NCBI GenBank assembly: GCA_023935145.1
Contig: CM043698.1
Span: 79,879,001-79,943,000 of the forward strand
DNA length: 64,000 bases
Origin: Bretschneidera sinensis
Taxonomy: Eukaryota; Streptophyta; Magnoliopsida; Brassicales; Akaniaceae
Direction of reading: 5' to 3'
Of this stretch, positions 10,059 through 20,140 are shown in pieces (the stretch's first letter is position 1; every line of letters starts with the position of its first letter). Made by a program: the position numbers and the translations under genes. The notes under the pieces are model-generated. The model did not search any database and was not told the DNA's origin. It saw only the letters and a program-made list of their open reading frames with translations.

Positions 10059-11848
10059 TTAGTAATCGTGCCCAACGAAACGTTCCACTATCTGATCAAT
10101 AAATGGGAATGAAAAATGATCAGGCCTAGTTGTAGCATTCAATTTACGGTAGCTGATACACACTCTCCAAATTGACTGAACACGAGTTGGAACCAACTCG
10201 TCGTCCTTATGCTGCACTACCGTTAATTCAGCACGTTTGGGCACAACATAAATCTGGCTCACCCATTTGCTATCAGAGATTGGATAAATGATCCCTTCCT
10301 CTAACAGCTTAATATCTTCTGCCCTCACAACCTCTTGCATAGCAGGGTTGAGTCTTCTTTGTGGCTCCCTCGATGGCTCAGCATCCTCCTCCAAATGATC
10401 CTGTATGTCACCACCGAGGGGCTGATCCCCTTGATGTCCTCAATGGTCCAGCCTATAGCTTCCTTATGCTCTCTTAAGACGTCCAATAATTTCTCCTCTA
10501 GAGCATCACCCAAATCTGAAGGTATAATCACAGGCAAACTATCGACTGAACCTAGGAACGTATACTTAAGATTATCTGGTAAAGGCTTAAGTTCCTTCTT
10601 GGGGGTTTCAGGTGCGGCGGTCTCCTCCGTCTTATTGCTCTTCCGAGGAGGAGACTCTAAAATAGCATTCTCTTGCTCAAGTAATTTATCTAAATCCATA
10701 TCCTCTCCAAATTGAGCAAAGCATGCCTCTAGGGGGTCCTCAGTGCAGGAGTCATCCACAATCTCCTCCGTCTTACTGCTCTCCCGAGGAGGAGATTCCA
10801 AAATGGCATTTTCTTGCTCAAGTAATTTATCTAAATCCAAATCCTCTCCAAATTGAGCAAAACATGCCTCCAGGGGGTCCTCAGTGCTTGATTCATTCAC
10901 AGTCTCCTCAAGAATCTCCTCTATTAAGCATACATTTCTCACTTCATCATATTCATGTGGTTGCCTAGTGATATCAAAAATATTCAACTCCACTGTCATA
11001 TTTTCGAAGGAGATCTTCATCACCCCTGTCCTACAATTTATCAGGGCGTTAGCCGTGGCTAAGAATGGTCGCCCTAGAATAACCGGTATTTGAATCCCTA
11101 CATTCTGAACCGGCTCTGTGTCAAGCACAATAAAATCCACGGGAAAATAGAACTTATCCACTTTTATCAAAACGTCCTCAACTATTCCTCGTGGTCTTTT
11201 CACTGACCTGTTAGTCAATTGAAGCGTAGTGGATATGGACTTCAATTCTCCTAACCCCAACTGTAAATAGACTGAGTAGGGTAGAAGATTCACACTCGCC
11301 CCTAGATCCAAGAGAGCCCTCTCAATGTGGTTGACTCCTATCGTGCAAGAGATGGTAGGACACCCCGGGTCCTTATACTTGATGGGTAGCTTGCACTGAA
11401 GGATTGAGCTGACCTGCTCGATCAAAATTGCCTTTTTTGGGACATTCATCCTCATTTTGATAGTGACCAAGTCCTTTAGAAACTTGGCATATGATGGCAT
11501 TTGATGGATGGCATCCAAAAATGGGATATTGATTTGGACTTGCTTGAATACCACTAGAATTTCCTCATACTTCCCTCCTTTCTTCGGCGCCTGTAGTCTC
11601 TCGGGGTAAGGTGCTCTAGGTACAAATGACCTAGGAGGGTCCTTCTCAGTAGGTGTGGCTGTAGATGGCTCAACATCTCTCTTCTCCGTGTTGCCGCTTC
11701 TTTGCCCTTGCTGCATAGCAGGGCTCTCTTCCACTCGATTGTCCACCTGTCTCCCAGACCTCAGTGTGATAATTGGCTGTACTTGTTTCACCCCGTGCGT
11801 AGGAGTTGATGAACTCTCAACCATATATTGTCCTTTCAGGTTGGGCAC
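10059..11848 (-). pseudogene. Ath1 protease and N-terminal RT fragment
   Basis: A 507-residue frame plus an overlapping 111-residue frame. The first 100 residues are a gag-pol linker. The retropepsin follows, with its active site reading LLDLGASVNLLP and the flap/C-terminal VILGRPFLATANALI. Next comes an acidic linker holding an exact-length duplication of 47 residues. The end of the long frame shifts near 10390 into the second frame, which gives the first RT motifs: LLEEGIIYPISDSKWVS, VVPK and WRVCISYRKLNATT. It stops after a VERFVGHDY-like end where RT would continue into its catalytic part. The Asp of the protease is intact; RT lacks its catalytic region. Confidence 0.85.
10621..10902. repeat. 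141-bp in-frame tandem duplication in Ath1 pol linker
   Basis: TCTCCTCCGTCTTA starts at 10621 and again at 10762. The two 141-bp units differ at only a few positions and encode two copies of an EDPLEACFAQFGEDLDLDKL-type segment. 141 is 47 codons, so the frame is kept. Confidence 0.85.
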
Positions 11849-11849
11849 G

Positions 11850-13319
11850 GGCTGACTGGGGAACTTCCCCTTCTCTCTCTCTCACCCAAGTGACTTGTAA
11901 TTTTCCCTATTTGACTCTCCAGCTTGGCAATTGCTTGGGTGTTTACCACTGTTGCACTCCTCACATCATTCATATTTTGGCTAGTCGCCTTCATGAACTC
12001 CTTAAGGGTGTCCTCTAACGACTGTGAAACTGGTGCTGGTGTTTGAGTGGGTGCTTAGTAAGCAGGTGAAGGTGCTGGATGGGCAGAACAACCATGATTT
12101 GGAATTTGTGGGGAAAATCCGAGAGTATATTGATTTTGAGCATGATGAGGGGCTCCTCCCTGATTCATTGGTTGGTTCTGCCTCCATGAAAAATTTGGGT
12201 GGTTCTGCCACCCTGGATTGTACGTCTCGGAGTACGATCCATTTGACTGCCTTTGAAAGTCATTGAAAGTATTTACTTGTTCATAGGATACTCGGCACAA
12301 GCTGGCATTGATGGGCAAATTTGTGCTAGATGCATGGGACTAGCACAAATGGAACAGCTTTTAACATTGAATGTGTTGGCAGCATTGATGGATTGGCTCA
12401 CAGTGAGAGCGTCAATCTTCTTGGTGAGGGCATCTAACTTTTTCTTCAAGTCAGCGTCCTCCCTGACCTCATAGATGCCTCCCCTCTTAGAAGCACGAAT
12501 GGACTTATCTCAACAGCTTGAAAAATCCCACTGCTGCAAGTTGTCGGACAACTTGTCCAACGCTATGTGTGCTTCATCTCCGGTCAGACTCAAGAATGCC
12601 CCCCCATTCATAGACTCGATCATGCTACGGTTAGGTTGAGTCAACCCTTGGTAGAGGAATTGAACGAGTCTCCACTTCTCATATCTATGTGGAGGGCATC
12701 TGATCAGTAACTCTTTAAAGCGCTCCCAGCTCTCAGAGAACTTCTCATCCTCATCCTGAGTGAAAGAGCTAATCTCCTTTTGGCACTCATTCACTCTAGA
12801 CATTGGGAAAAACTTATGATAAAATTTACTCAGTAGGTTTTCCCAAGATGTAATAGACCTGGACGTGTTGGAATCCAACCATGCCCTAGATCTATCATGA
12901 AGAGAAAAAGAGAAGAGTCGAAGATGGACTGACTCCTCAAAGAAGTTCTGGACTTTAAATATGGCACAAATGTCTTTGAACTTCTTCACATGGCTATAAG
13001 GATTTTCAAGATCTAAGCCATGGAATGAGGGTAAGAGTTGGATAACATGTGGCTTCAGGTCTAAGTGTGTGGCATTGGTTGGTGGAAACACTATGCAAGA
13101 GGATGAGTTAGTCGCAATGGGTGCGAACAAATCCCTAAGGGATGTAGTGGAGTCCACGTTCCAAACTCTAGGTTGCTCTACATGTTCAGGATGATTAAAA
13201 TTCTCTCCTATCTCAACAGTTTCTCTCTCAACTAGTGCTCTTTTTTGTCTCCTAAGAGTCTTTTCTAAGTCGGGATCTAAATGTGTCAAATCTAAATTCA
13301 AGGATCTCCGACTAAGCAT
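11850..13319 (-). pseudogene. Ath1 gag
   Basis: The first 269 residues, from an ATG at 13319, are an open Retrotrans_gag domain: LRDLFAPIA, then NPYSHVKKFKDICAIF, LRLFSFSLHDRSRAWLDS, FYHKFFP and LVQFLYQGL. Downstream in shifted frames are a coiled LKKKLDALTKKIDAL segment, a zinc knuckle CSICASPMHLAQIC (C-x2-C-x4-H-x4-C) near 12320-12360, and a YNPGWQNHPNFSW stretch usual in Athila gags. The domain order and length fit Athila gag. At least two frameshifts separate the domains. Confidence 0.85.
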
Positions 13320-13466
13320 ACACCAACAGAAAACAATGAGATACTAATCAGCAGAAACAACAGAATAAAGCAAACACACAACTCACAAAATTTTTTTTTT
13401 TTAATTGCTAACTAACTAGTAGAAAAATAAAATCAATTCAGACCAAAAATTTTCACAAACCAAACA

Positions 13467-13486
13467 GATCCCTGGCAGCGGCGCCA
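13467..13486 (-). promoter_or_regulatory. Ath1 primer binding site (tRNA-Asp-like)
   Basis: The minus strand reads TGGCGCCGCTGCCAGGGATC a few bases inside the 5' LTR. It matches the complement of the plant tRNA-Asp 3' end apart from two bases, the primer used by Athila/Tat relatives. Confidence 0.8.
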
Positions 13487-13492
13487 AAAACT

Positions 13493-14884
13493 TGTTGTGA
13501 GTTTTAATTTACTCGCAAGCGCACGAGTCGTTTGCAGTTTAGCGTTGTGCAAGTGCGAGGTCGAATCCACAGGGAATTGCATTGTGAAAATATATTTTCA
13601 ATCTAAACTAACTCTATCTTAACCTAGTTCTGAATTTCAGATGATAATTTGCAAAAGAAATTAATATTAAACTAAATTGATTTTTAAAAACTAATAATTA
13701 AAACACTAAGGTTTCCAAATCCACCCCACCGAAGTTAAGCATATATATTATAAAAATATAGCCTATAAAAACATTCCATGAATCCAACTATAAGACAAAA
13801 AACAAAGAATATCCCAACTAAACCAAAAGCATCCAATGTATCCGCTCTCAACAAATCACAAAGGAAATCCAATTTAATCGAAAAACATTCAATGTATCCA
13901 TCAGATAAAACACAAGGAATATCCAACAGACAATTTAAACTCAATCAATTATAAGATTTACTCAAACAATTGACAGAACATTAATACTAAAAATTGTCAG
14001 ATTTGTACTAGCAAATCTGAACTACTACGCCAAACAACGGCGGGGCTTCATCTTCAACCTTAGCTGAAGAGTCTAGCCACTCATAACTATGAAACTACAA
14101 TTCATAATAAAAGTGCTAAACATTTAAACTAAAACAACCAAATGTAAAGAAATAAATAAATAACTTTACATGGGAGAAATTCCACTCGCTGACGGGCGGC
14201 GCTTCCCCTCGTGGTGACAAAGCCTTCGAGATCCACCAGAATGCTAGCGGACGTCCACCGGTAAACACCAAAGTGGCTCAGGAATTTTACATTAAAGATG
14301 AAGTGAAGAAAGGCTTATATAGGGAAATATCACAAGTGTAATATGCTTCCAATCCGATGTGGGATACTGCAGATTCCAGCTTTTGCTATTTGATCTTTGT
14401 CTACTAAAAATGCCATAACTTTCTCTAGAAAAATCATTTTATTGATCCGTAAAATTTTCCAAAAAATAGACATCTGGATCTTTCCAAGCATATATAGCTC
14501 ATCTTCTAGTTATTCCTGAATAAATACAGTTAAATCCTCAAAAATGGCTGATCTGTCACGCTGAAATCATGCACAGCTTGACCTTTGTCTACTATAATTT
14601 CCATAACTTTCTCTAGAAAAATAATTTTATTGATCCGTAAAATTTCCCAGAAAATAGACATCCGAATATTTCCAAGCATATATGGCTCATCTTCTGGTTC
14701 TTCCTAAATCAATACAGTTTAATCCTCAAAAATGGCTGATCTGCACGGCAATTTTGGCAATTTAGTGAAACTTCTTTCCAAGCTTGTAAACCTGTAAAAC
14801 AATGAAAACAACTCAAAGTAACAAGTTTCTAAGCTAACAAGTGTAAATTAAAGGGCCAAAATATGCAATATTTGGCACTCATCA
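13493..14884 (-). repeat. Ath1 5' LTR
   Basis: Pairs with 7371-8764 over its full length with small substitutions and indels. It abuts the primer site on its left and the resumed LTR of element A on its right (flank ACACA). Confidence 0.9.
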
Positions 14885-15197
14885 ACACACAAGAAATAAG
14901 ATACTTGAAATTAAAGGAGTAAATGAAGAGAATATGCAAACTCTGTTTATAGTGGTTCGGCAATATTAGAATCTTTCTGACCCTACATCCACTCTCTTTA
15001 ACGAACCTCCTTGAAGTAATCCAATAATTATAGTCGAGCAACTTCACAGGTGTTGCACAAACCACACAAGAACTCTCTTCCGCAAGGAAGTGTTTAATCT
15101 TAAACTCTCTAAGAGTTATACCAACTCTTTCTCTTTACAATGATTGATATTGAATGTAAAAGAAAACAAGAGAGATAATACTAAATTCTTTACAAGA
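14885..15197 (-). repeat. Element A 5' LTR, middle piece
   Basis: The sequence continues the LTR cut at 7370 and contains TTATAGTGGTTCGGC and CCTACATCC, typical transcribed LTR sequence. It ends at the CAAGA duplication flanking the solo LTR. Confidence 0.7.
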
Positions 15198-16071
15198 TGC
15201 TGGAAAATCACCTTCTTGCAGAATCCCAGGTTGTGATCTTTCCAAACACCCAAATCCACAATGATTTGTAATAAACAACAATCAGAAAATCAAAGAAAGA
15301 ACACAAGCAAATGTTATCGAGGTTCGACAATGTGCCTACATCCCCGTGAGCTCCTCCGAGCTCTCTGCACTAAATCAATGGAGTTCTTACAATTATAGCA
15401 ATACCTCTTCAAGAATCCTCTTGTTCTTGAAGAACAAAAGAAGAAAAAAAGAAAGTAATAAGAGCTAAGTGTATCCCTGAAATTTTCTCCAAGAAAATTC
15501 CAATTACAAAGCCCTTGAATCCTCAATCTAAACTACTCTCTCTTTAAACAACTGGCCTCTCTCAATGAGTCTCTCTTGGGTTTTGTGTCTTTGCACTCTT
15601 ATACTTGTTCTCAAATGTTGTGTTGAATTGCTCCTAGATGACCCTTTATATAGGACAGCAACTACCTCATCCAATCTTTGAGACCAATCTCAACCCTTAG
15701 ATCTCAAGAACCAAAGACTCATGGCTCTCTAAGAGTCTAAGTAATCCTGCGCGTTTTAACCAAGTCCCACGCACCAGCTGAAGGCCTGATATCATGTATC
15801 AAGTGTGCCTTCGTGCCGCAGCTCAGAACAGTGCATTCCACTGCTCAGAACGGGGGAAACTTGTTTCCATGCTGGAGGACGTGGCTAGGGTGGGCTGTGC
15901 CGCGACGCACAGGGCCGTGCCATGGGGCGCACACTTTGAGCCACGGTGCGCATGGTGGTGCTGAACTTTTCGGACATGCTGGAGGCTGCGGCGTCCAAGG
16001 CTGGGCCGCGGCACACAACCAAACCTGATGCTGAACACTCTATCTGTTTAATTCTTTGACAAATCCCAACA
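15198..16071 (-). mobile_element. Solo LTR of copia family B
   Basis: An 874-bp LTR, TGTTGGGATTTG to GATTTTCCAGCA on the minus strand, without internal sequence. It is flanked by perfect 5-bp duplications CAAGA (15193-15197 and 16072-16076). It shares long similarity with the LTRs at 21851-22771, 27430-28291 and 30337-31278, for example the AGAGAGCTCGGAGGAGCTCAC segment. The GC-rich part near 15810-16020 carries GTGCCGCG/CGCACGG motifs. Confidence 0.9.
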
Positions 16072-16076
16072 CAAGA

Positions 16077-16943
16077 TGAAAATGATCTCTCTTTTAAGAA
16101 CAAAGCTTGAAAGATGGCTCAAATGAATTTTTCAAAGCTTTCAAGAGTATTAATGAGCTTGTTTTCAAATTGAATATGCTTTTGTGTTATTTAAATGCTT
16201 ATTAATGAGGGATTTTTATAGCCTTAGCCTTATATGGTTGTTAGACACACATTTGGTAGGTTTGGAGCATTAATTACTCAAATCCCGCATCCAGATTTTG
16301 AAAACTAACCATTTTTCTCGATAGAACAGTCGACTATGGAAAATGGGCAGTTGATTGTCCTCTATTGAGTTTAAAATTATGGGTTAAAGATGATTTGGAT
16401 AGTCGACTGTGAAACTTTGTCTCTTTCACAGTCAACTGTCTTTAATCTATAGTCGACTGTCCATTTTGTTTTTAAAATGGCCAGCTTACAGTGAAACTCT
16501 CTGTCTCTTTCATAGTTGATTGTCCTTTACCTACACCCGATTGTCCATTTTAGTTCTTAAAAATGGTTAGTGCAGAGACTTGACAGTTGAAGGTTGAAAA
16601 GCCACAATCGACTGTCCATTTATAAAACTTAAACTTTTAAGTCAATTTTTAATAGAAATGAGTTTTCAATTGACCAAAACATTTTCAAAATGAGTTTTTG
16701 AGCCAAGATCAAGCTAAGAAACTAAATGAGAGATTTATATGTGAAGGTAACTTACCTTAGAATCTAAACTTAGTCTTGGATCTTCTTTTGAGTGTCACTC
16801 AAGTGCAATCTCTTCCTTTTTATGCTTGACTAACGTCTTGTCCATGAGTTGGATGCTTAAGCTTAGTGAAAAACACGTAGATAAAACTGTTAGCACAGTT
16901 AAATCACTATTGTGTCATTATTAAAATCAAATAAGAGTCAACA
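16077..16943 (-). repeat. Element A 5' LTR, outer piece with TATA box and palindromes
   Basis: Begins TGTTGACTCTTATTTG on the minus strand at 16943, the usual start of this type of copia LTR. At least nine decayed ACAGTCGACTGT-type palindromes lie at about 16320-16620, and a TATA box (minus strand GGCTATAAAAATCC) at 16212-16223. This is the U3 promoter region of element A. Confidence 0.75.
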
Positions 16944-17126
16944 GATTCCAACTCTTCTCACTCTTTATCGTTCATCTTAACTGGCGTAACTATCATTTTC
17001 TTTCAAAGCTTTTACCAAGCCCTGTTGAACAAGGATATCCTTCACCTTTCTTTTCTAAAGCGTGAAAATACCATTTCCACGAAATTTATCAACAACAAAA
17101 CGTTGATCGATTTTCACCATCATGGT
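16944..17126 (-). pseudogene. Copia gag N-terminus (element H), interrupted by element A
   Basis: On the minus strand from about 17126 the translation gives DKFRGNGIFTL, a stop where Trp is expected, then KRKVKDILVQQGLVKAL. A frameshifted continuation reads KMNDKE, stop, EELES and runs exactly into the LTR start of element A. This is the first quarter of a copia gag. Its remainder should lie left of the window's element A. Confidence 0.7.
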
Positions 17127-17570
17127 GTGTGTTCAAGAATTGAATCCTGGACCTTGGAGCTCTTATGGGCATGTTTGGAAACTCTTTCCAAAAATAGTTT
17201 TCAGTTTTTAAAAAGCAAAAACAATTTTCAAAAATCTAAAAGCATGTTGGAAACTCATTTCCAAAAGTAATTTTCTAAAACTCTTTAAAAAAACTTTTTT
17301 CAAAACCTGTTTTCTAAAAACCCAAATTTGATGTTTTAAGAACTAATTTTCTAAAAATACCCATAAAAACTCTTTTCTCTTCTCTCACTCAGGCTATGAC
17401 TTCTTATTCTTTTCCAAAACTATCCATCTCCATCTTCCCTCTCTTTCTGCAGCTTCTTCTTCCTTCTCTATATCCCTATTTTCTTTCTGTTTCTTTCTTT
17501 GTTTGTTCTTTCTCTGAATTGCCAGATCTTTTTTGACATGAAGAGAGAGAGGGATTGATTGGTTATGGAA
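17127..17570. other. Unassigned AT-rich sequence
   Basis: Contains runs of GTTTTCAAAAA/TTTTCCAAAA-like words (17165-17330) and a pyrimidine-rich tract (17370-17520). I see no coding or terminal repeat structure that I can support. Confidence 0.3.
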
Positions 17571-17825
17571 TGAGCGAGAAATGGAGGGATGTTGTACCAT
17601 GAGGTAGAGTTGAAGCCGTATGCAGTGCATTGCGTGAACATGGTGTTGCAAGAACCCTTCTTCTCGAAACTTGATTTGGTGGTGTTGGCATTGAATCTCG
17701 ACCGCAAGGAGTGGCAGGTGATGCTCGAAGGAGGAGCAAACACAACGACTGACGATTTTCTTTCTGAAGAGTCCACAATGTTTCTCTCGTTGGCGATTTC
17801 AGTATCCAGGTTCGTTTCTATTTAA
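17571..17825 (+). CDS. Unrecognised ORF, possible host gene fragment
   Basis: An open frame of about 78 residues after a TGA, with balanced composition and a plausible globular segment (AVHCVNMVLQEPFFSKLDL, then VLALNLDRKEW). I do not recognise the family. Its codon use and lack of low complexity differ from the surrounding transposon UTR. A possible splice donor (CCAG then GTTCG) is near 17805. It could be an exon of a host gene or a captured fragment. Confidence 0.25.
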
Positions 17826-17967
17826 CTTTCTTTAAACATGTTTTTTTTTCTTTCTTATGTGCGTGCTTATTATTTCGATTTGTGCTTTGTTTGGTTTATG
17901 AGAAAACAAAGGAAAGGAAAAAGATTGACAAAGAAAATTTGGGATTTTATGTTATATGAATGTTATT

Positions 17968-18170
17968 CTATTTCTTCTTTTAGAAGAGTCATGAGAAATA
18001 GTAATTTGAGTAGGTTTATATTGGGTTCAATGTACCTTTATAGATGATGATTTCAGTGTCCAATATTTTTATTATTCTCTTTTGGGAAGATTTATAAGAA
18101 ATAGGAATTCGAGTAGGTTTATATTGGTTTCAGTGTAGCTCCATGGATGGTGATTTCAGTGTCCATGTTT
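17968..18170. repeat. Diverged tandem duplication of about 101 bp
   Basis: Two adjacent units share GAGTAGGTTTATATTGG, then GATGATTTCAGTGTCCA / GGTGATTTCAGTGTCCA at the same spacing. A third trace (GGCGATTTCAGTATCCAG) ends the ORF region near 17808. Confidence 0.6.
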
Positions 18171-19340
18171 TGTTTTTTTATTGAAAGTATTCTTATTTCC
18201 TACAGAGTGCTACTCAAATTGCTTCTTCTTTTTGCAATGTGATTATATCCATTAAATCAACCATCAAATAATATTAGCACTAAATAAGGTCTAAAAATCA
18301 CTCAATTGATGAATTTAATGTCTTGAATTTAGGACATCAAATTGAAGAAAAAAAGGAAATTGGGATTTTAGGTTAATGCGAGCATTGAATAAGCAAATCA
18401 AGTTGCAAATTAGTTTAGCCGAATGAATTGTTTTTCTCTCTTTTTTCTATTAAAAAAGTCAATACAATGGAGAGGAATTAATTTGAGATTCAATTAAATG
18501 ATAACACACTCACTAAATTAATGGAAAAAATAAATGAAGATGAAATAATACGAATGAACACACATGATTTATGTGGTTTGTTAAAAAATTTACCTACATC
18601 CATGAAAAGAGTAAACTCATTATTCAATATGAGAGAAATACAGAAAATAAAAATTGTGTTTTTATCTCAAAAACCCTTTTACACCCCCTCTCAACCTAAA
18701 TAACACTCTTTCATACTTGTAACATGTATTTTTAACTTGTACTCTCAATACTAACCCATAAAGAATACGAACCAATATATCATAAATGCACAACTCCTCC
18801 AGAGAGAAATGTCTTGCTCTCTCACTCTTGCTTACTTATTCACCCTATGGATACATGGGTATTTAAAGGAGAAAACAAGGCACAAAAGTCTTGCCTTTGG
18901 TCCAACATTTATGTGCCCACCAAACGAAGCGGATCATGTCTTTCTTTTAGTAAAAAAATGCATGCTAATAGGATTGTCTTCATTTAATTTTTATGCCACC
19001 ATTTGTAGCACCGACCTTTTATTTGTTTGTGGCCCAACAAATTTTCACCTTGACGAGTCTTCAAGCCACCTTAAAGGTTAGTTGTACCTCTACCTGTTTA
19101 CCAATATCACAAAATAATAACTATGGGCCTTCAAGTTTATCGGCTATACATAAGTCGAATTAGCAAATGGTCTGATTCGAAAATCTCGACCAATGCATAT
19201 GGGTAACTTCGAGTCAACTTCACTAGTTAACTCTGGAGAAAGACCTTGATCCATCCTCTCCCTTAGCAGGAGTGTCCCCTTCACCATTGTCTACACCCTG
19301 GAAATGATTTACTTTCGTCTCTACACCAACCGTAAAAGTG
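18171..19340. other. Degenerate sequence with LTR-like traits
   Basis: No gene seen. At 18550-18610 TTATGTGGTTTGTTAAAAAA followed by CCTACATCCATG resembles the transcribed part of copia LTRs. A TATA-like GGGTATTTAAAGG lies at 18857. I cannot set borders. Confidence 0.35.
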
Positions 19341-20140
19341 ATCCGTGTGGGTACCCATAATCCTATGAATTCCATTTCCAATCACTCATCGAGGTAATTG
19401 TTTTGCCAACCAGATACGATCCACGAAATTTTTCTCCCTTCATTAGGACCTTGTAGCCACATGTGGTTTTCAAGACTCCATTGTGAGCAGAATACTCATA
19501 ACTCTTAGAATTCAACTGGCCAAGCGATCTCAGATTCCAACTTTTCTTTGTGACATACGCCACACCGCTTAAAGCATGAAACACTCCATCGAACATTTTG
19601 ATTTTCGTTATCCCAAAACTAGTGACATCTTAAGTGGACCCATCACCAAAGGATACTTTACCGATCATATTTTCCTTTGAACATATCAAAAAATTTCTCC
19701 TTGGAGAAAATATAATGAACATAACTGGAATCAAATATTGAACCATTATGAGAAAAAAAGTGTCATCACTTTTCGAGACTGTGAGGATATCTCTTTCCTT
19801 TATCATTATCAAAGAATTTCCCCAACGATAAACTCTATCATTTTCTTGTCGATGATAATCACGTTTCACATGGCCAAATTCTTTACATTAATAGCATTGA
19901 TCGCCTTTTTCACTGACTATATATCTAGAGTTGCTACTCTCAAACCTCGTCAGTTGATAATCCATTCCAATTCTCGCCCCTAGAATTTGATCTAAATGCC
20001 TTATCTTCTTCCTTAATCTTCACATCAACTTATTGCAGTTGAACCACGGTTTTATTGAACATGTTCAAGTGTTCTATGAGATTCTTGCCTTCCACCATTT
20101 TCAGCATGAAGGATCAATTTGGACCAAAGTGAGGTGAGAT
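19341..20140 (-). pseudogene. Copia gag-protease fragment (element F)
   Basis: Minus-strand fragments in order from the right: a gag helix (NLIEHLNMFNKTVVQL) near 20040-20090, the end of a zinc knuckle (CYQCKEFGHVKRDYHRQ-like) near 19865-19900, and a protease-to-pre-integrase stretch with KVSFGDGST, then RSLGQLNSKSYEYS. The final zinc Cys is replaced by Tyr. No RT or integrase follows on the left, so this is a remnant. Confidence 0.65.

Larger units (their letters stand above)
7371..14884 (-). mobile_element. Athila-type Ty3/gypsy element (Ath1), internally deleted
   Basis: Two LTRs of 1394 and 1392 bp bound the element, both starting TGATGAGTGCC and ending CTCACAACA on the minus strand. The first 110 bp at one edge differ at only four positions, so the insertion is fairly recent. 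The flanks are ACATA and ACACA, an imperfect 5-bp target duplication. The inside carries gag, a retropepsin and the first part of RT, then jumps to 3' untranslated sequence. Most of RT, RNase H and integrase are missing, so it could move only with enzymes supplied by others. It lies in the 5' LTR of element A. Confidence 0.9.
1..16943 (-). mobile_element. Copia element A (SIRE-like LTR retrotransposon), nested and decayed
   Basis: A minus-strand Ty1/copia element reads gag, protease, integrase, RT, RNase H from 7035 down to 2224, followed by an env-like ORF at 1695-556 and a polypurine tract near position 31. The Met-type primer site is at 7257-7267, next to the end of the 5' LTR at 7270. The 5' LTR is in three pieces (7270-7370, 14885-15197, 16077-16943; about 1.28 kb in sum), split by an Athila element and a solo copia-B LTR. 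The gag coiled coil, the GLGY motif and the extra ORF after pol suggest the SIRE/Maximus lineage; that assignment is inference. The 3' LTR is not recognisable and probably lies left of the window. The right flank is GATTC. Confidence 0.8.

Noticed and set aside
15813..16103. Three overlapping GC-rich ORFs
   Set aside because: They lie in the U3 of the solo copia-B LTR, whose borders and target duplication are clear.
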